From the NCBI GenBank assembly GCA_963693315.1, contig OY856186.1, positions 458,861,360 to 458,925,359 of the forward strand: DNA of 64,000 bases. The letters run 5' to 3'. Made by a program: the position numbers and the translations under genes. The notes below the pieces were generated by a model that searched no databases, was not told the origin of the DNA, and worked only from the letters and a program-made list of their open reading frames with translations. This DNA is from Diogma glabrata. Its lineage: Eukaryota > Arthropoda > Insecta > Diptera > Cylindrotomidae. Every line of letters begins with the position of its first letter. Positions within the stretch are counted from its first letter, which is position 1. Below are positions 53,680 to 64,000 of this stretch, piece by piece.

Positions 53680-53818
53680 AGCAGGCTACAGACCTTCAAT
53701 CAATTTGTCAATCAATTTGAAAACGAAAAAAAACGAAATAAAATTTAGTGTAAAAATCCCCTAAATTTTATTTCGTTTTCAATTGATTGACAAATTGATT
53801 GAAGGTCTGTAGCCTGCT
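53680..53818. mobile_element. palindromic Harbinger-type MITE with TAA target duplication
   Basis: The 139-bp element begins AGCAGGCTACAGACCTTC and ends with its reverse complement. The arms of about 60 bp pair almost perfectly around a short centre (AGTGTAAAAATCCC). TAA occurs on both sides (53677-53679 and 53819-53821), the 3-bp target size of PIF/Harbinger elements. Confidence 0.85.
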
Positions 53819-54034
53819 TAATTCACAGTTGAGTTTATTTAGGGAAGTAGTGAGTTTTGGTGCATGCAGACATGCACAATGTATGAGTTTTTTACTCATG
53901 AGAATTGAACAACCTTTTGCAATTATTTTTTAATAGTAGCTTTAAAATGTAGCTAGGTAGTAGCTTCATTCTCTATTAATCATGAGGAAAAAGTTAAGAA
54001 ATTTTTAACTTTTTCAATTTTCATTGATAAAAAT

Positions 54035-54500
54035 ATACAGGGTGTTTCATAATAGATGCGCAGGACTTCAGGATGTGATAGCTCGTCCAAAAATATGAAA
54101 AAAGGTTTTCGTAGCTTACCCTCTAAAATACATCATTTTCGAGATACAGGGTGTTGAAATTGAAAAAAAAAATTCGTTTTTTGCGAATATCTCCGGAACC
54201 GTTTATCGTACAGAAAACAGCTTTTGTAAGCATTTTCTACTCATAATAAGCTATGTTTTGTGCGGAAATATTTTGTTTTGAGTCTTAATTGGTGAAGGTT
54301 TTGAAGGGGTAGTGGGTATTTTTCTCCAACTTCTACGCTACTGAAAAAAGTGCGGTTTTGAGATGCTCATTTGAACCGCCAATGTTTTCTACACAAAAAA
54401 GGTACATCTGGTCATAAGCTCTAAAGCCTACCGTGTTCGAGAAAAATCAACTTTTATGTTGAAAAACATGGTTAATTTTTTGAAATAAAATTTTTTTTCT
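54035..54500 (+). repeat. interspersed repeat starting ACAGGGTGTTTCA
   Basis: ATACAGGGTGTTTCATAATAG, GAGATACAGGGTGTTGAAAT and TATCTCCGGAACCG are typical of a repeat class widespread in insect genomes. The interior is non-coding. I cannot assign it to a superfamily. Confidence 0.6.
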
Positions 54501-54792
54501 TCATGGACATTTCCAACTTTTAATTTAACTGTTTATGATTTGTTATTGTTTTTTTTTTAATTTTTAAACTATGAAGTTAACGATTGATTTTGTTACTTGT
54601 TCCAACGTTTACGTTGGAACACGTAATAAAACGTCCAACGTTTTTCATATTTTATTTTTTAAATAGCCAGTTAATCGGTTTATGACAACCTTCATAAAAA
54701 TTTTAAAAAAACTAGAATAAATTGATATTTCTCACTGACATCCGACCATTATTCGTATATATTAAGAAAATGTCTATTTTATTAATTTTCAT

Positions 54793-54945
54793 TAATAGTG
54801 AATTCTTTTCAAATTTGCTGAACAAATTTCAGTACAGTTCCAACAGCGAATTATTTTTTTTGTATTGAAATTAATTCCAAAAGCATATAAAATTCGATAA
54901 TTCGGGGTTGGAGCGAGTACAGGTAGAAAAAAATTCACTATAAGA
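54793..54945. mobile_element. MITE of the TAGTGAATTCTTTTC family
   Basis: AATAGTGAATTCTTTTCAAA with TTTCAGTACAGTTCCAACA at the left is matched by GGGGTTGGA and GTAGAAAAAAATTCACTATA at the right. It is diverged relative to 53049-53206. Confidence 0.65.
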
Positions 54946-54949
54946 TTAA

Positions 54950-55212
54950 TTTTGTCGCAAATCAAACGGTCGAGATCCCGCGCTGTCATACTGGCAGATC
55001 GCAGAGACTTCTTTGTCCGAGCTGCATACAAATGGAATAGTTTGCCGGAATCAATAGTCTCAGGTGGCTTCAATCCGCAGAGATTTAAAAAAGCGTTCAT
55101 CAACACCTTAGAACCCATGTGGTGGGACATAGTTCTGGACCTAGGTCTTAAAAGGTATTTATGTGTTGACACATATTCTAAACCCTATAACACAACACTT
55201 TTTATTCAAAAA
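54950..55212 (+). pseudogene. CR1-like LINE 3' end with last RT codons
   Basis: The frame reads RSRAVILADRRDFFVRAAYK, WNSLPESIVSGGFNPQRFKK, AFINTLE, matching the C-terminus of the CR1-like RT at 62270-62370 (FNRVAKLWNSLPSS, GEFSPQAFKEN). It then passes into the 3' tip (GGGACATAGTTCTGGACCTA, GGTCTTAAAAGGTATTTATG). It links the short 3' tips scattered through the window to a LINE family. Confidence 0.8.
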
Positions 55213-55648
55213 AAAATAACCAAGAAAAAGAAGCGTTTATGACAAAGAATAAATTTATCACTTATTTTACTTTTGTTTTATCAATTAAATATACAAATAT
55301 GTAGGATTGTAGACAACTTTAAAAATTTCGCGCCGCACTTTATATTTAGTTCTTTTGTTCTTAATTTTTTTCTAAATTTAATGCAAGTTAATAATATGAT
55401 TAATATTTTTTTTTACCAATTGAGTAAAATACAAAAACATTTGATAATACTGTCATAAATAAAATTATTGATTACTACCAAAAACCAATGAATTTTTTTT
55501 TAAATGTATATGTACAAAAATATCGTTCGATGTAGCAAGATTAAAGAAAGCACCTAGAATTTGTATTCCCGATTCAAAGGGCCGTATGACCGGCTGTAGT
55601 TGCTCTAATTCAATAGCATAAAACTAACAAAATATAGCAAATGATTTA

Positions 55649-56822
<1,174 letters not shown>

Positions 56823-56926
56823 GGAGAAAAATTGACGAGAGCAATTTTAATATATATTTGAAAAAAATGTCAAGACAAAATTCTTGTGGATCGACAGGAA
56901 TAAGTAGGCCTGTTAATCTGGAAGAG
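56823..56926 (+). CDS. putative first coding exon of an unknown gene
   Basis: A T-rich tract with TTCTATTTCAAG is followed by a 5' UTR-like stretch and ATG at 56867. Twenty codons (MSRQNSCGSTGISRPVNLEE) then run in phase 0 into a GAG|GTAATT donor. Composition differs from the AT-rich surroundings and the sequence looks like a host N-terminus. No continuing exon is found before the window ends, which is filled with transposons, and I do not recognise the gene. Confidence 0.35.
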
Positions 56927-57434
56927 GTAATTAAACATTTAAATGTAAATATTCCACTTTTCACTATTAAATTCATTAAAAATTGAAATTATATATCAAT
57001 TTCATAATACTAACATTAAATTTAATAACCTTTAGCAAAATTTTAACATACTAATACTATTTTATCATAAAAATGAAAGTGGGGAATTTATTTCCGTAAT
57101 TGAAAAAGTAGTTATATTCCACTAATTTGACTAAACAAATTAACTATGTATACTTTTTTATTTGCGTAACGTGGTTTACTTTGTTAACATTATACAAACA
57201 CTTATTTCCTTGTTAAATATTTTATATTTAAAAATTATACGATACAAATTTTGAACTTTTCTACATCCCATTTATTGTACAATGGTTCTCAATCATAATT
57301 GGTTTACCAAATTTTGTCTATCCTGTTTCATTGTTGTACTCAAAGATATTTCGGACGTCTCGAAAAGAACGAAATATAAAGTTATAATAACAATAGATCA
57401 TCGAATCAGCCGATTTTTTAGGGCACATCACTAG
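56927..57434. other. AT-rich DNA, nothing recognised
   Basis: If the exon at 56823-56926 is real this would be its intron. No other feature is seen. Confidence 0.35.
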
Positions 57435-58095
57435 GTAGCCTCACTGCTTCAAACTTTCCTCATTATGCCTTGTATTGAAATAAATACTGTACCAACGAAA
57501 GTCTGATTTTAAAGGCAAACATATGCAACCAGTGTAACATCTGTAAGGATTGGTGTCACCTCAAACTAAAAACTACATAGCGAGACGTTGTCAAACATCC
57601 AGTCAACATACCAACACTTGCTCGCAGTAAATCACAATCCAAATAAACACGCACCAGGACACTCCAAGTGAGGTGAAAATAATGCAATTCATCTGTAACG
57701 GTTTCATACAAGATCGATAATATAATCACCTATATGTGCGATAATATTATTCTAGTTACAGTTCTTCATGAAACTAAATTAAATTTTAGATTTAAAATTA
57801 GTGATACTATCTGTGATTATAAAATTATAAGGCTAGAGAAAAAGACAAAGGTGGTGTTCTTACCTTTAATATTCATAAAACCGTTACTACAGTACAATCC
57901 ATTTACCTGCAGGACTGGTAAATCATAAATATTTATAAAATCCCGCAAAACGGAAATAACTCTAATCAATATTATATTCTAAAGTCTGTCTGATACTAGG
58001 ATATGTGAGTACTATGATCTATGCCCTATGGCACTCCAACCTGAATACCGATTCACCATTGCGTTATGTGAATAGACAAGCTTCTCGCGCTACAC
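57435..58095 (+). pseudogene. 2A-type LINE, decayed 5' fragment
   Basis: GTAGCCTCACTGCTTCAAACTTTCCTC parallels 6520-6545 of the full-length LINE. It is followed by remnants of the 2A, PHD (TGTAAGGATTGGTGTCACCTCAA) and endonuclease parts (ATGCAATTCATCTGTAACGG, CTTCATGAAACTAAATTAAAT). Many indels and stops; it is truncated near 58095. Confidence 0.75.
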
Positions 58096-58625
58096 CCTCG
58101 ATTAAGCAAAAACTTTATCCAAATTTGGTAGCCAAATATTTCATTTCGAACTCTTGGCTGTGATACAAACAAATAAACAAAAATCACAATAACAACTGTA
58201 CTTTTCAGCACCATAAGACAAAAAATATTGGACCCTCAGTCCGTATTTTGCAATTGAACATTGAAGGCATTAGCAAGTCAAAAACTGAACACTTACAAAG
58301 GGCATTAAATGATTTCGACATCGACGTTGTAATCCTGCAAGAAAAGCATGCAGCAAAAGAAGCGCAACTTACCTCTAGAGGAAACATTGTTGGTTACAAA
58401 TTAATTAATGCTATTTACAATCAAGCATATAGATCTGCCACGTATGCGTATACTTATTGTTATTTCACCACCCAGCAATCTATGCTGGTGACTTCAATAG
58501 CCATCACCACCTACTCAAATAACAATCCCAATGGCATACAACTGACTGACTGGACGGTTGGATGTTAACAACATGTTCGTGGTATATGGCGCGAAAGACA
58601 TGAAAAACTTTAGAAAACCCCACCT

Positions 58626-58633
58626 CTGTTTTC
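58626..58633 (+). repeat. 8-bp target duplication CTGTTTTC, left
   Basis: It recurs as CTGTTTTT at 59954-59961 (7 of 8), flanking the hAT-like element. Confidence 0.75.
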
Positions 58634-59953
58634 TAGGGTTGCACCGATTAATCGGTAGATAGTCGGTAATTGGCCATATCGGTCATTTTGCCGATTAATC
58701 GGTATCGGCTTTTTTGTCCGATTATTAACACATGCGTTTTTAATTATTTATTGCATTTGAAACACAACAAATTCCAAATTCTAAAGCACCATAGTCAGCC
58801 ATAGTTGAAAACCTTTTTAAAAATTATAAGATTGAGGGTTGTTTAAAAATATGACAAATCTGTTTGTTTTCATGACAGTTCTAACTTTTGAAAAAGTTAA
58901 TTTAAAATAATGTTGTTTTTAAATAAAGTACTCCTGTCACTGCTATCAACATTTAGTTTTTTTAAAATTTTAACAAATTTCTAACCTCTGTAAATTTGTT
59001 CAAATTGTTTTATAAATCAAGATCCAAACTAATAGAGGCTCATACATATACATAAAATTGCACTTTATTGACATTAATTTACGAACTGTATAGTGCAAAA
59101 TCATAAATTTCAGGCCCATAGGGTTTGTAGTTTATGAGATACTCGATATAAATGGAAAAATCATGTATGGTCAAAAACGTGCAGCATATCAGTCAGAATT
59201 ATCTCTAAACCAGTAAAATATCGTAATTGACCCAAAATAAATTTAAAAAGAGTTCAGAACTAAATCTAACTGTAATTCTATTTACAATAAAAAATTCGTT
59301 TGGCTTAGAAACATGAAACATTCACCAAGACTATTTTGTCTGAGCTAAAAAGCACTCAGTTCAATACGTTATGAGAAGTACAGTTTCTATCAGATTCGGA
59401 AACCTCGGTTTGTGGTCAGTTAGCAATGGCAGTGTGGCTCCCGAAGTTTGCCATTCGTGGCTTTTGTTTTATAAATACCTAAGTTTGTATTATTCTCTTA
59501 CCAGAGTAACCATGCTTGAAAGAATGACATCGAAGTCGTTCCCAAATAGTTGAATCCACTAAATGTGCAACAGTTAACCTAGGCATAGCGTAAAAAATAA
59601 GCTGAGGACTGCAGATTGTTTTACCTACGAATGGAAAATACTAGCCAGAAAAATGCAAAAAAGCACTTTCAACAGATACAGAATTTTTGTATTTATATAT
59701 TGCCGAATTATAAATTAAAAAATAAAAGCGACATTTGCATAACATTTTAAACTATGGTTGCAAAGCATCCCGATTTTGGTGGAATTCTCCCGACTTGTGA
59801 TGAAAAGTCCCGCGTTCTAATTTTTAGTCGTAATTAAAAAATTCTTTGCGCAGATTTGTTTAACTCATTTCCATCAAATAATCGGCAGGTATCGGACGAT
59901 AAAAAAAGCTGATTAATCGGTAATCGGCAAATTTACTTATCGGTGCAACCCTA
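58634..59953. mobile_element. non-autonomous hAT-like element (1320 bp)
   Basis: The ends are TAGGGTTGCACCGAT and its reverse complement ATCGGTGCAACCCTA, with subterminal GATTAATCGG repeats at both sides. The 8-bp target duplication and the TAGGG-type end fit hAT elements. The interior has no transposase frame. It contains a TCCCGATTTTGG-type repeat near 59770. Confidence 0.82.
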
Positions 59954-59961
59954 CTGTTTTT
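59954..59961 (+). repeat. 8-bp target duplication CTGTTTTT, right
   Basis: Right-hand partner of 58626-58633. Confidence 0.75.
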
Positions 59962-60155
59962 CACAAAAAACGAACAACTTAACCCTATTCCAATATCTAG
60001 GGCTGTCTTACAAGGTTTACCAAGCTCTCAACATTGTTCTGTAGTGCTTGAGGTAGGTTTCCAAATCCCACTTGTTAATAATCCCACTCCTCCGTTAACC
60101 TAGATGAAATTTTAACAAAGCTGACTGGGCTAAATATAGGTCGGAGTTTAATGCA

Positions 60156-62372
60156 GTGTTTCACTGCAGTGCCCTCGGAACATCGGACCATTTACTAATA
60201 TCAGCAATAGTGCAATTTACATCACCGACACAAATTAAAGCAAATCCTCGCCGGGTTTGGAACTATAAACGCGCTGACTGGGAGGGACTGAGAAACTTTT
60301 ATGACGAAACACCTTGGAAAACTATTTGTTGTGTTGATCAAGATCCTAGCACATCGGTAATAAGAATTTCTGAAATCATAAAAGAAGGAATGCGGCGGTT
60401 TGTTCCAAATCGATTAATCACTCCTAAAACTGAGCCTTGGTTCACACGGGATGTTGATGAGGCAGTGAGGAATAAACGCAAAGCATTCAAGACGTATAAT
60501 GCTAATAAAACACCTGAAACCCATAGCGCCTATAAGAAAGCCAGAAATATTAGTAAATTCAAAATAGACTTGGACAAAGACGCGTTTATCCAGAAGAAAG
60601 CAAAGAAATTCGCCGAGCACCCATCTGGCTCACGTAGTTTCTTTCAGGCAGTTAAATCAGTCCAGAGCAATTTTACTCGATCCTCTATTCCAACCTTAGT
60701 TCTGAATGACATTCCCGTGAGCGACTCGAAAGAGAAAGCGGATCTTTTGGGTCGTATTTTTGCAGAAAACTCAAACATAGTTGAACCCCCCCATTCTCCT
60801 ACACTCATTCCCCCAGTTGTAACGAAAATGAAACCAATTATTTTTCGTTGCAATATTGTACGGAAAATGCTTCTTTCTATCAATATCAACAAATCTGCTG
60901 GCCCAGACGGTATTCCACCCCTCATTCTTAAAAACTTTGCTAGGCAACTAGCTCCAATTTTAACAAAAATTTTCTATTTTTCTTATAAAACCGGAATATT
61001 TCCCGATTCTTGGAAACTGGCCAGCGTTCAACCCATATCAAAGAAAGGCAGTAAGATCGACCCTAACAATTATAGACCAATTGCAATTCTGTCGGTTTTA
61101 GCTAAAATATTTGAAAAATATGTTAACTACAATTTGATAGATTATTTGGAAATGTCGCGAATTATTGATGATAAGCAGTATGGTTTTCGTAGAAGTCATG
61201 CAACAGGTGATCTGTTAGCCTACGTATCCCATCTCTGGAACAAATCGCTGGAAAACCACGGTGAAACATTCAGTATTTCACTTGACATTTCTAAAGCATT
61301 TGATAAAGTGTGGCATAAAAATCTTATAGCTAAATTAAAATCTTATGGCATAGACCATCTTACTGTCTCATGGATTCATAGTTTTCTTACAGGTCGCCAA
61401 TTTCATGTTAATTTAGATGGTATCACATCTAATATTTTCACAACCAATGCTGGGGTTCCCCAAGGTTCTGCACTCTCACCAACCTTGTTTCTTCTATACA
61501 TTAATGACTTACTTATTTCCACAGTGCACCTAATCCATAGTTTTGCTGATGACAGCACATTACATGCATCACATGCATCTCCTAAATTTCGATCTCATAC
61601 TGCAGTTACCACTGATAGAGAGTTGCTAATTGATTCCATCAACAACGATCTGGAGCGTATAATGGAATGGGGTGATCGTAATCTCGTTTCATTTAATCCA
61701 ACCAAAACCAAATTATGCCGTCTTTCACGAATAGAGCGACATAAAAATTTTCCTATTAAAATAAACCAAGAGGAATTGCGTGAGGTTGAATCAGTTAGAC
61801 TTCTTGGAGTGGATATTCAAAATAACCTGAAATGGAATAAACATGTGTTCAACCTCGCTAAATCTGCAATGCAAAAATTAGGATTCTTGAGTCGGTGTAA
61901 AAAGTATTTCAATCCCGAGCAAATTCTGCTAATCTTCAAGTCCTTTATTCGTCCATGTATGGAGTACTGCTGTCATGTTTGGGGAGGTGCTTGTCAGTCA
62001 ACAATAAATTGTTTAGACTCTGTACAGAGAAAAGCAATACGGTTGATTGGTAATACCGAACTAACGGACCAGCTTGATTCACTCCAGCACAGAAGAAATG
62101 TGGCTGAATTGTCAATCTACTATAAATATAACTTTAGCGAATTCTCCTCTAAGGAAATTCAAAATATTCTTCCATCGTGTGCGCAGTATAATCGACAAAC
62201 AAGAGCTGCCGAGTTATCCCATCCATTTGTTGTACAAATACCTCGTTGTAGAACTGTGTCCTTCCAAAACGACTATTTCAATAGAGTGGCCAAATTATGG
62301 AACTCATTGCCCTCCTCTGTATTTCCCGGTGAATTTTCTCCTCAGGCATTTAAAGAAAATGTCCATCATTAG
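60156..62372 (+). CDS. CR1-like LINE reverse transcriptase, open frame, 5'-truncated
   Basis: An uninterrupted frame starts just inside the truncated element with the end of the endonuclease (GTSDHLLIS). A linker follows, then the RT: KSAGPDGIPPLILKNF, NNYRPIAILSVLAKIFEKYV, KQYGFRRSHATGDLL, SLDISKAFDKVWH, NAGVPQGSALSPTLF and the catalytic SFADDSTL. The thumb (SFIRPCMEYCCHVWGG, SVQRKAIRLIG) and the C-terminal FNRVAKLWNSLPSS block are present. The first codons come from the neighbouring sequence, so the listed ATG is not the native start. The RT would copy the element RNA, but without the full endonuclease this copy is not autonomous. Related fragments lie at 43745, 47795, 48925 and 54950. Confidence 0.9.
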   Translation: MFHCSALGTSDHLLISAIVQFTSPTQIKANPRRVWNYKRADWEGLRNFYDETPWKTICCVDQDPSTSVIRISEIIKEGMRRFVPNRLITPKTEPWFTRDVDEAVRNKRKAFKTYNANKTPETHSAYKKARNISKFKIDLDKDAFIQKKAKKFAEHPSGSRSFFQAVKSVQSNFTRSSIPTLVLNDIPVSDSKEKADLLGRIFAENSNIVEPPHSPTLIPPVVTKMKPIIFRCNIVRKMLLSININKSAGPDGIPPLILKNFARQLAPILTKIFYFSYKTGIFPDSWKLASVQPISKKGSKIDPNNYRPIAILSVLAKIFEKYVNYNLIDYLEMSRIIDDKQYGFRRSHATGDLLAYVSHLWNKSLENHGETFSISLDISKAFDKVWHKNLIAKLKSYGIDHLTVSWIHSFLTGRQFHVNLDGITSNIFTTNAGVPQGSALSPTLFLLYINDLLISTVHLIHSFADDSTLHASHASPKFRSHTAVTTDRELLIDSINNDLERIMEWGDRNLVSFNPTKTKLCRLSRIERHKNFPIKINQEELREVESVRLLGVDIQNNLKWNKHVFNLAKSAMQKLGFLSRCKKYFNPEQILLIFKSFIRPCMEYCCHVWGGACQSTINCLDSVQRKAIRLIGNTELTDQLDSLQHRRNVAELSIYYKYNFSEFSSKEIQNILPSCAQYNRQTRAAELSHPFVVQIPRCRTVSFQNDYFNRVAKLWNSLPSSVFPGEFSPQAFKENVHH

Positions 62373-62542
62373 TTAAAAAAATTAGTATAGTTATCCCTAT
62401 ATCCCCATACCTTCCATTTTCCTCATCTCCTTCCTTTATAGTTGACATGGTATCTTCGGATATTCAAAGAGTCTAAATAATTAATATTTCATATTTAGTG
62501 TGCTAAACATGTCTAACTGATTAATAAAAAAAAAAAAAAAAA
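60165..62542 (+). mobile_element. 5'-truncated CR1-like LINE ending in an A tract
   Basis: It runs from about 60165, inside the endonuclease, to an A18 tract at 62525-62542. The tail after the stop is about 150 bp. The sequence on either side belongs to another LINE family, so this insertion, perhaps with a deletion of the target, separates that family's endonuclease from its RT. Confidence 0.75.
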
Positions 62543-63987
62543 TCTTAGAAACCGGCAATCTTCCAAAACATTTTAAGACTACGAAAGTAATAGCGATACT
62601 TAAGCCAGGTTCCAATGAATCAGGAAGCTATCGCCCAATTGCCCTTTTGAGCACCTGCTATTAATTGCTAGAACGACTCATATACAACCGTATCGTACTC
62701 ATCTTTAATGACCAGATCCCAATCGCTTCCGTCCCAATCGTAGTTACACTGACCAACTGCTCGTTTTAATATCCTATATGAAGCTGGGTATTCATCGATC
62801 TCAATCGATCGCAATGCCTTGTAGCACCATCTCACGTTTAATTAACAACATGCTGAGTAATCGTGTATTTAAAGTTCATCTAAATAATTCCTGTAGTAGG
62901 TTCAAAATGCTTAACAATGGTTTGTCACAGGGTTCCGTCCTGGCGCCATTACTTTTTAATTTGTACATTCATGACATTCCTAACACAACATTAAAGAAAT
63001 TTGGTTGCGCTGGTTATTGGACCCTGGCCACTCATAACACAGACATGGGCGTCTTGGAAGATTTGCTCTCAACTGACCTGGCGATAATGAATGACATTTT
63101 TTCGAACGTGGAGCTTATTTCCTTATCTAAGTGAAACCGAGAGTTCTTGTTTCCACTTAAACAACAAACTGGCAAAACACAAACTATCAGTGTTATTAAA
63201 CGGCATTGTCATCAAATACAATCACCAGCCAAAGTACCTGGGCATCACCCTCGATAGAACTCTTTCTTTTAAACTCCACCTAGAGAATACGTCAAATGGG
63301 GTGCTACTCCAGCTACCCTCCGCACAAATGGTCTAAGTCTAGTTTACTCAGTGGCTGAGTACGGCGCACCAGTCTGGTTGAATAGCACACATACTCAAAA
63401 AGTTGACTGCCAGCTGCATGCCACGATGCGTACTATAAGTGGTACTATCAGGTCCACTCCTTTACCTTGGCTCCCTGTGTAAAGCAATATCGTTCCATAT
63501 GCACTCAGACGCTCGCATACGCTCATGCGTGAACATAAAAAGGTAACCAACAACATCACGTTACCCTTGCACGTATATTACGGTGACCAAACTCGTCGAT
63601 TGAAGTCAAGAAAGCCTCCACACAAAACTGCCAGCAACCTGCTGACAACTAATTTTAAGATCTTGGATACCTGGGACACCTCCTGGAATCATTATCACAC
63701 ACCTTTCTATTACTAACCCGACTTCTACCCAACCTGGTTTCGATCTGCATCGTCATACATGGACTACACTAAACCGAATAAGAACGAATCATGGACGTTG
63801 TGCTGATTCTTTCTACAAGTTTGGCATTTCCGAGTCCCCTCAATGTGACTGCGGAACTCCACACCAAACCATAAAACACGTTGCAACTGTGTGTTCAATT
63901 CGACGGTACAATGGCGACATCTCAGACATCCATTTGGCAACTCCCGATGTAGTAGCATGGATAGACTCACTCGAAGTAAACATCTAA
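62543..63987 (+). pseudogene. Jockey-like LINE reverse transcriptase and C-terminus, decayed
   Basis: In order: LETGNLPKHFKTTKVIAILK, SGSYRPIALLSTCY, then at 62900 LNNGLSQGSVLAPLLFNLYI and a damaged catalytic motif (AGYWTLATH in place of a YADDWTLATH-like sequence), and QPKYLGITLDRTLSFKLHL. The thumb at 63340 (VYSVAEYGAPVWLNSTHTQK) follows, and the C-terminal CDCGTPHQTIKHVATVC before a stop at 63987. Several frameshifts and stops occur. It is probably the 3' half of the LINE whose endonuclease is at 58205-60155; the linker between them is missing. Confidence 0.78.
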
Positions 63988-64000
63988 TGTTCGGATGTAC

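Larger units (their letters stand above)
58205..60155 (+). pseudogene. Jockey/R1-like LINE endonuclease, interrupted by a hAT-like element
   Basis: A third LINE family begins with LQLNIEGISKSKTEHLQRAL, DIDVVILQEKHA and AKEAQLTSRGN (start of an EEP endonuclease). It continues with PNGIQLTDW up to 58633 and resumes after the insertion at 59954. It ends with FNKADWAKYRSEFN near 60150, where the CR1-like element starts. The downstream RT of what is probably the same family reappears at 62543. Confidence 0.7.

Overview
The window is AT-rich, intron-rich and crowded with transposable elements, which points to an arthropod and most likely an insect with a large, repeat-laden genome. Two host genes are recognised by exon structure. 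A tetraspanin lies on the + strand; its three visible exons are 3119-3310, 3384-3554 and 10791-11060, and its first exon is not found. A complete receptor-activated Smad of the Smad2/3 (Drosophila Smox) type lies on the - strand in eight coding exons from 55849 down to 31059, giving 447 codons with consistent splice phases. A short exon-like segment at 56823-56926 (+) may begin a further gene, divergent from the Smad gene.

Layout. 1-3118: no recognised host exon. 3119-11060: tetraspanin, with a 7.2-kb intron holding a 679-bp inverted-repeat element, the 3' tip of a LINE, and a full-length LINE (6392-9887) with a 17-bp target duplication and a 2A-like motif at its N-terminus. 11061-31058: intergenic, with MITEs, fold-back elements, a Ty3-like LTR element with very short LTRs and no integrase (18033-20987), a solo LTR (21680-22356), a dead PIF/Harbinger transposase, a long hairpin, and a Helitron helicase scrap. 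31059-55849: the Smad gene. Its last intron (8.7 kb) holds a Crypton-like tyrosine recombinase remnant, hairpins, a decayed LINE, a CR1-like ORF1 and a second Ty3-like gag/protease remnant with its LTR. Its second intron (11 kb) holds a large inverted repeat, rearranged copies of the 2A-type LINE, head-to-head CR1-like fragments, a minisatellite and nested MITEs. 57435-64000: nested LINEs, one of them carrying a hAT-like non-autonomous element with an 8-bp target duplication, and a 5'-truncated CR1-like LINE whose reverse transcriptase frame is open.

The two host genes have no evident functional link: the tetraspanin is a membrane organiser and Smad2/3 transduces Activin/TGF-beta signals to the nucleus. 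All other coding material is transposon-derived. The most notable items are the integrase-less Ty3-like element with ~100-bp LTRs, the nearly UTR-less LINE with a 2A-like motif, the divergent DNA-contacting hairpin of the Smad MH1 domain, a composite repeat that carries a LINE 3' tip, and several long hairpins or fold-backs. Exon and element coordinates were worked out by eye and may be off by a base or so outside the phase-checked exons.
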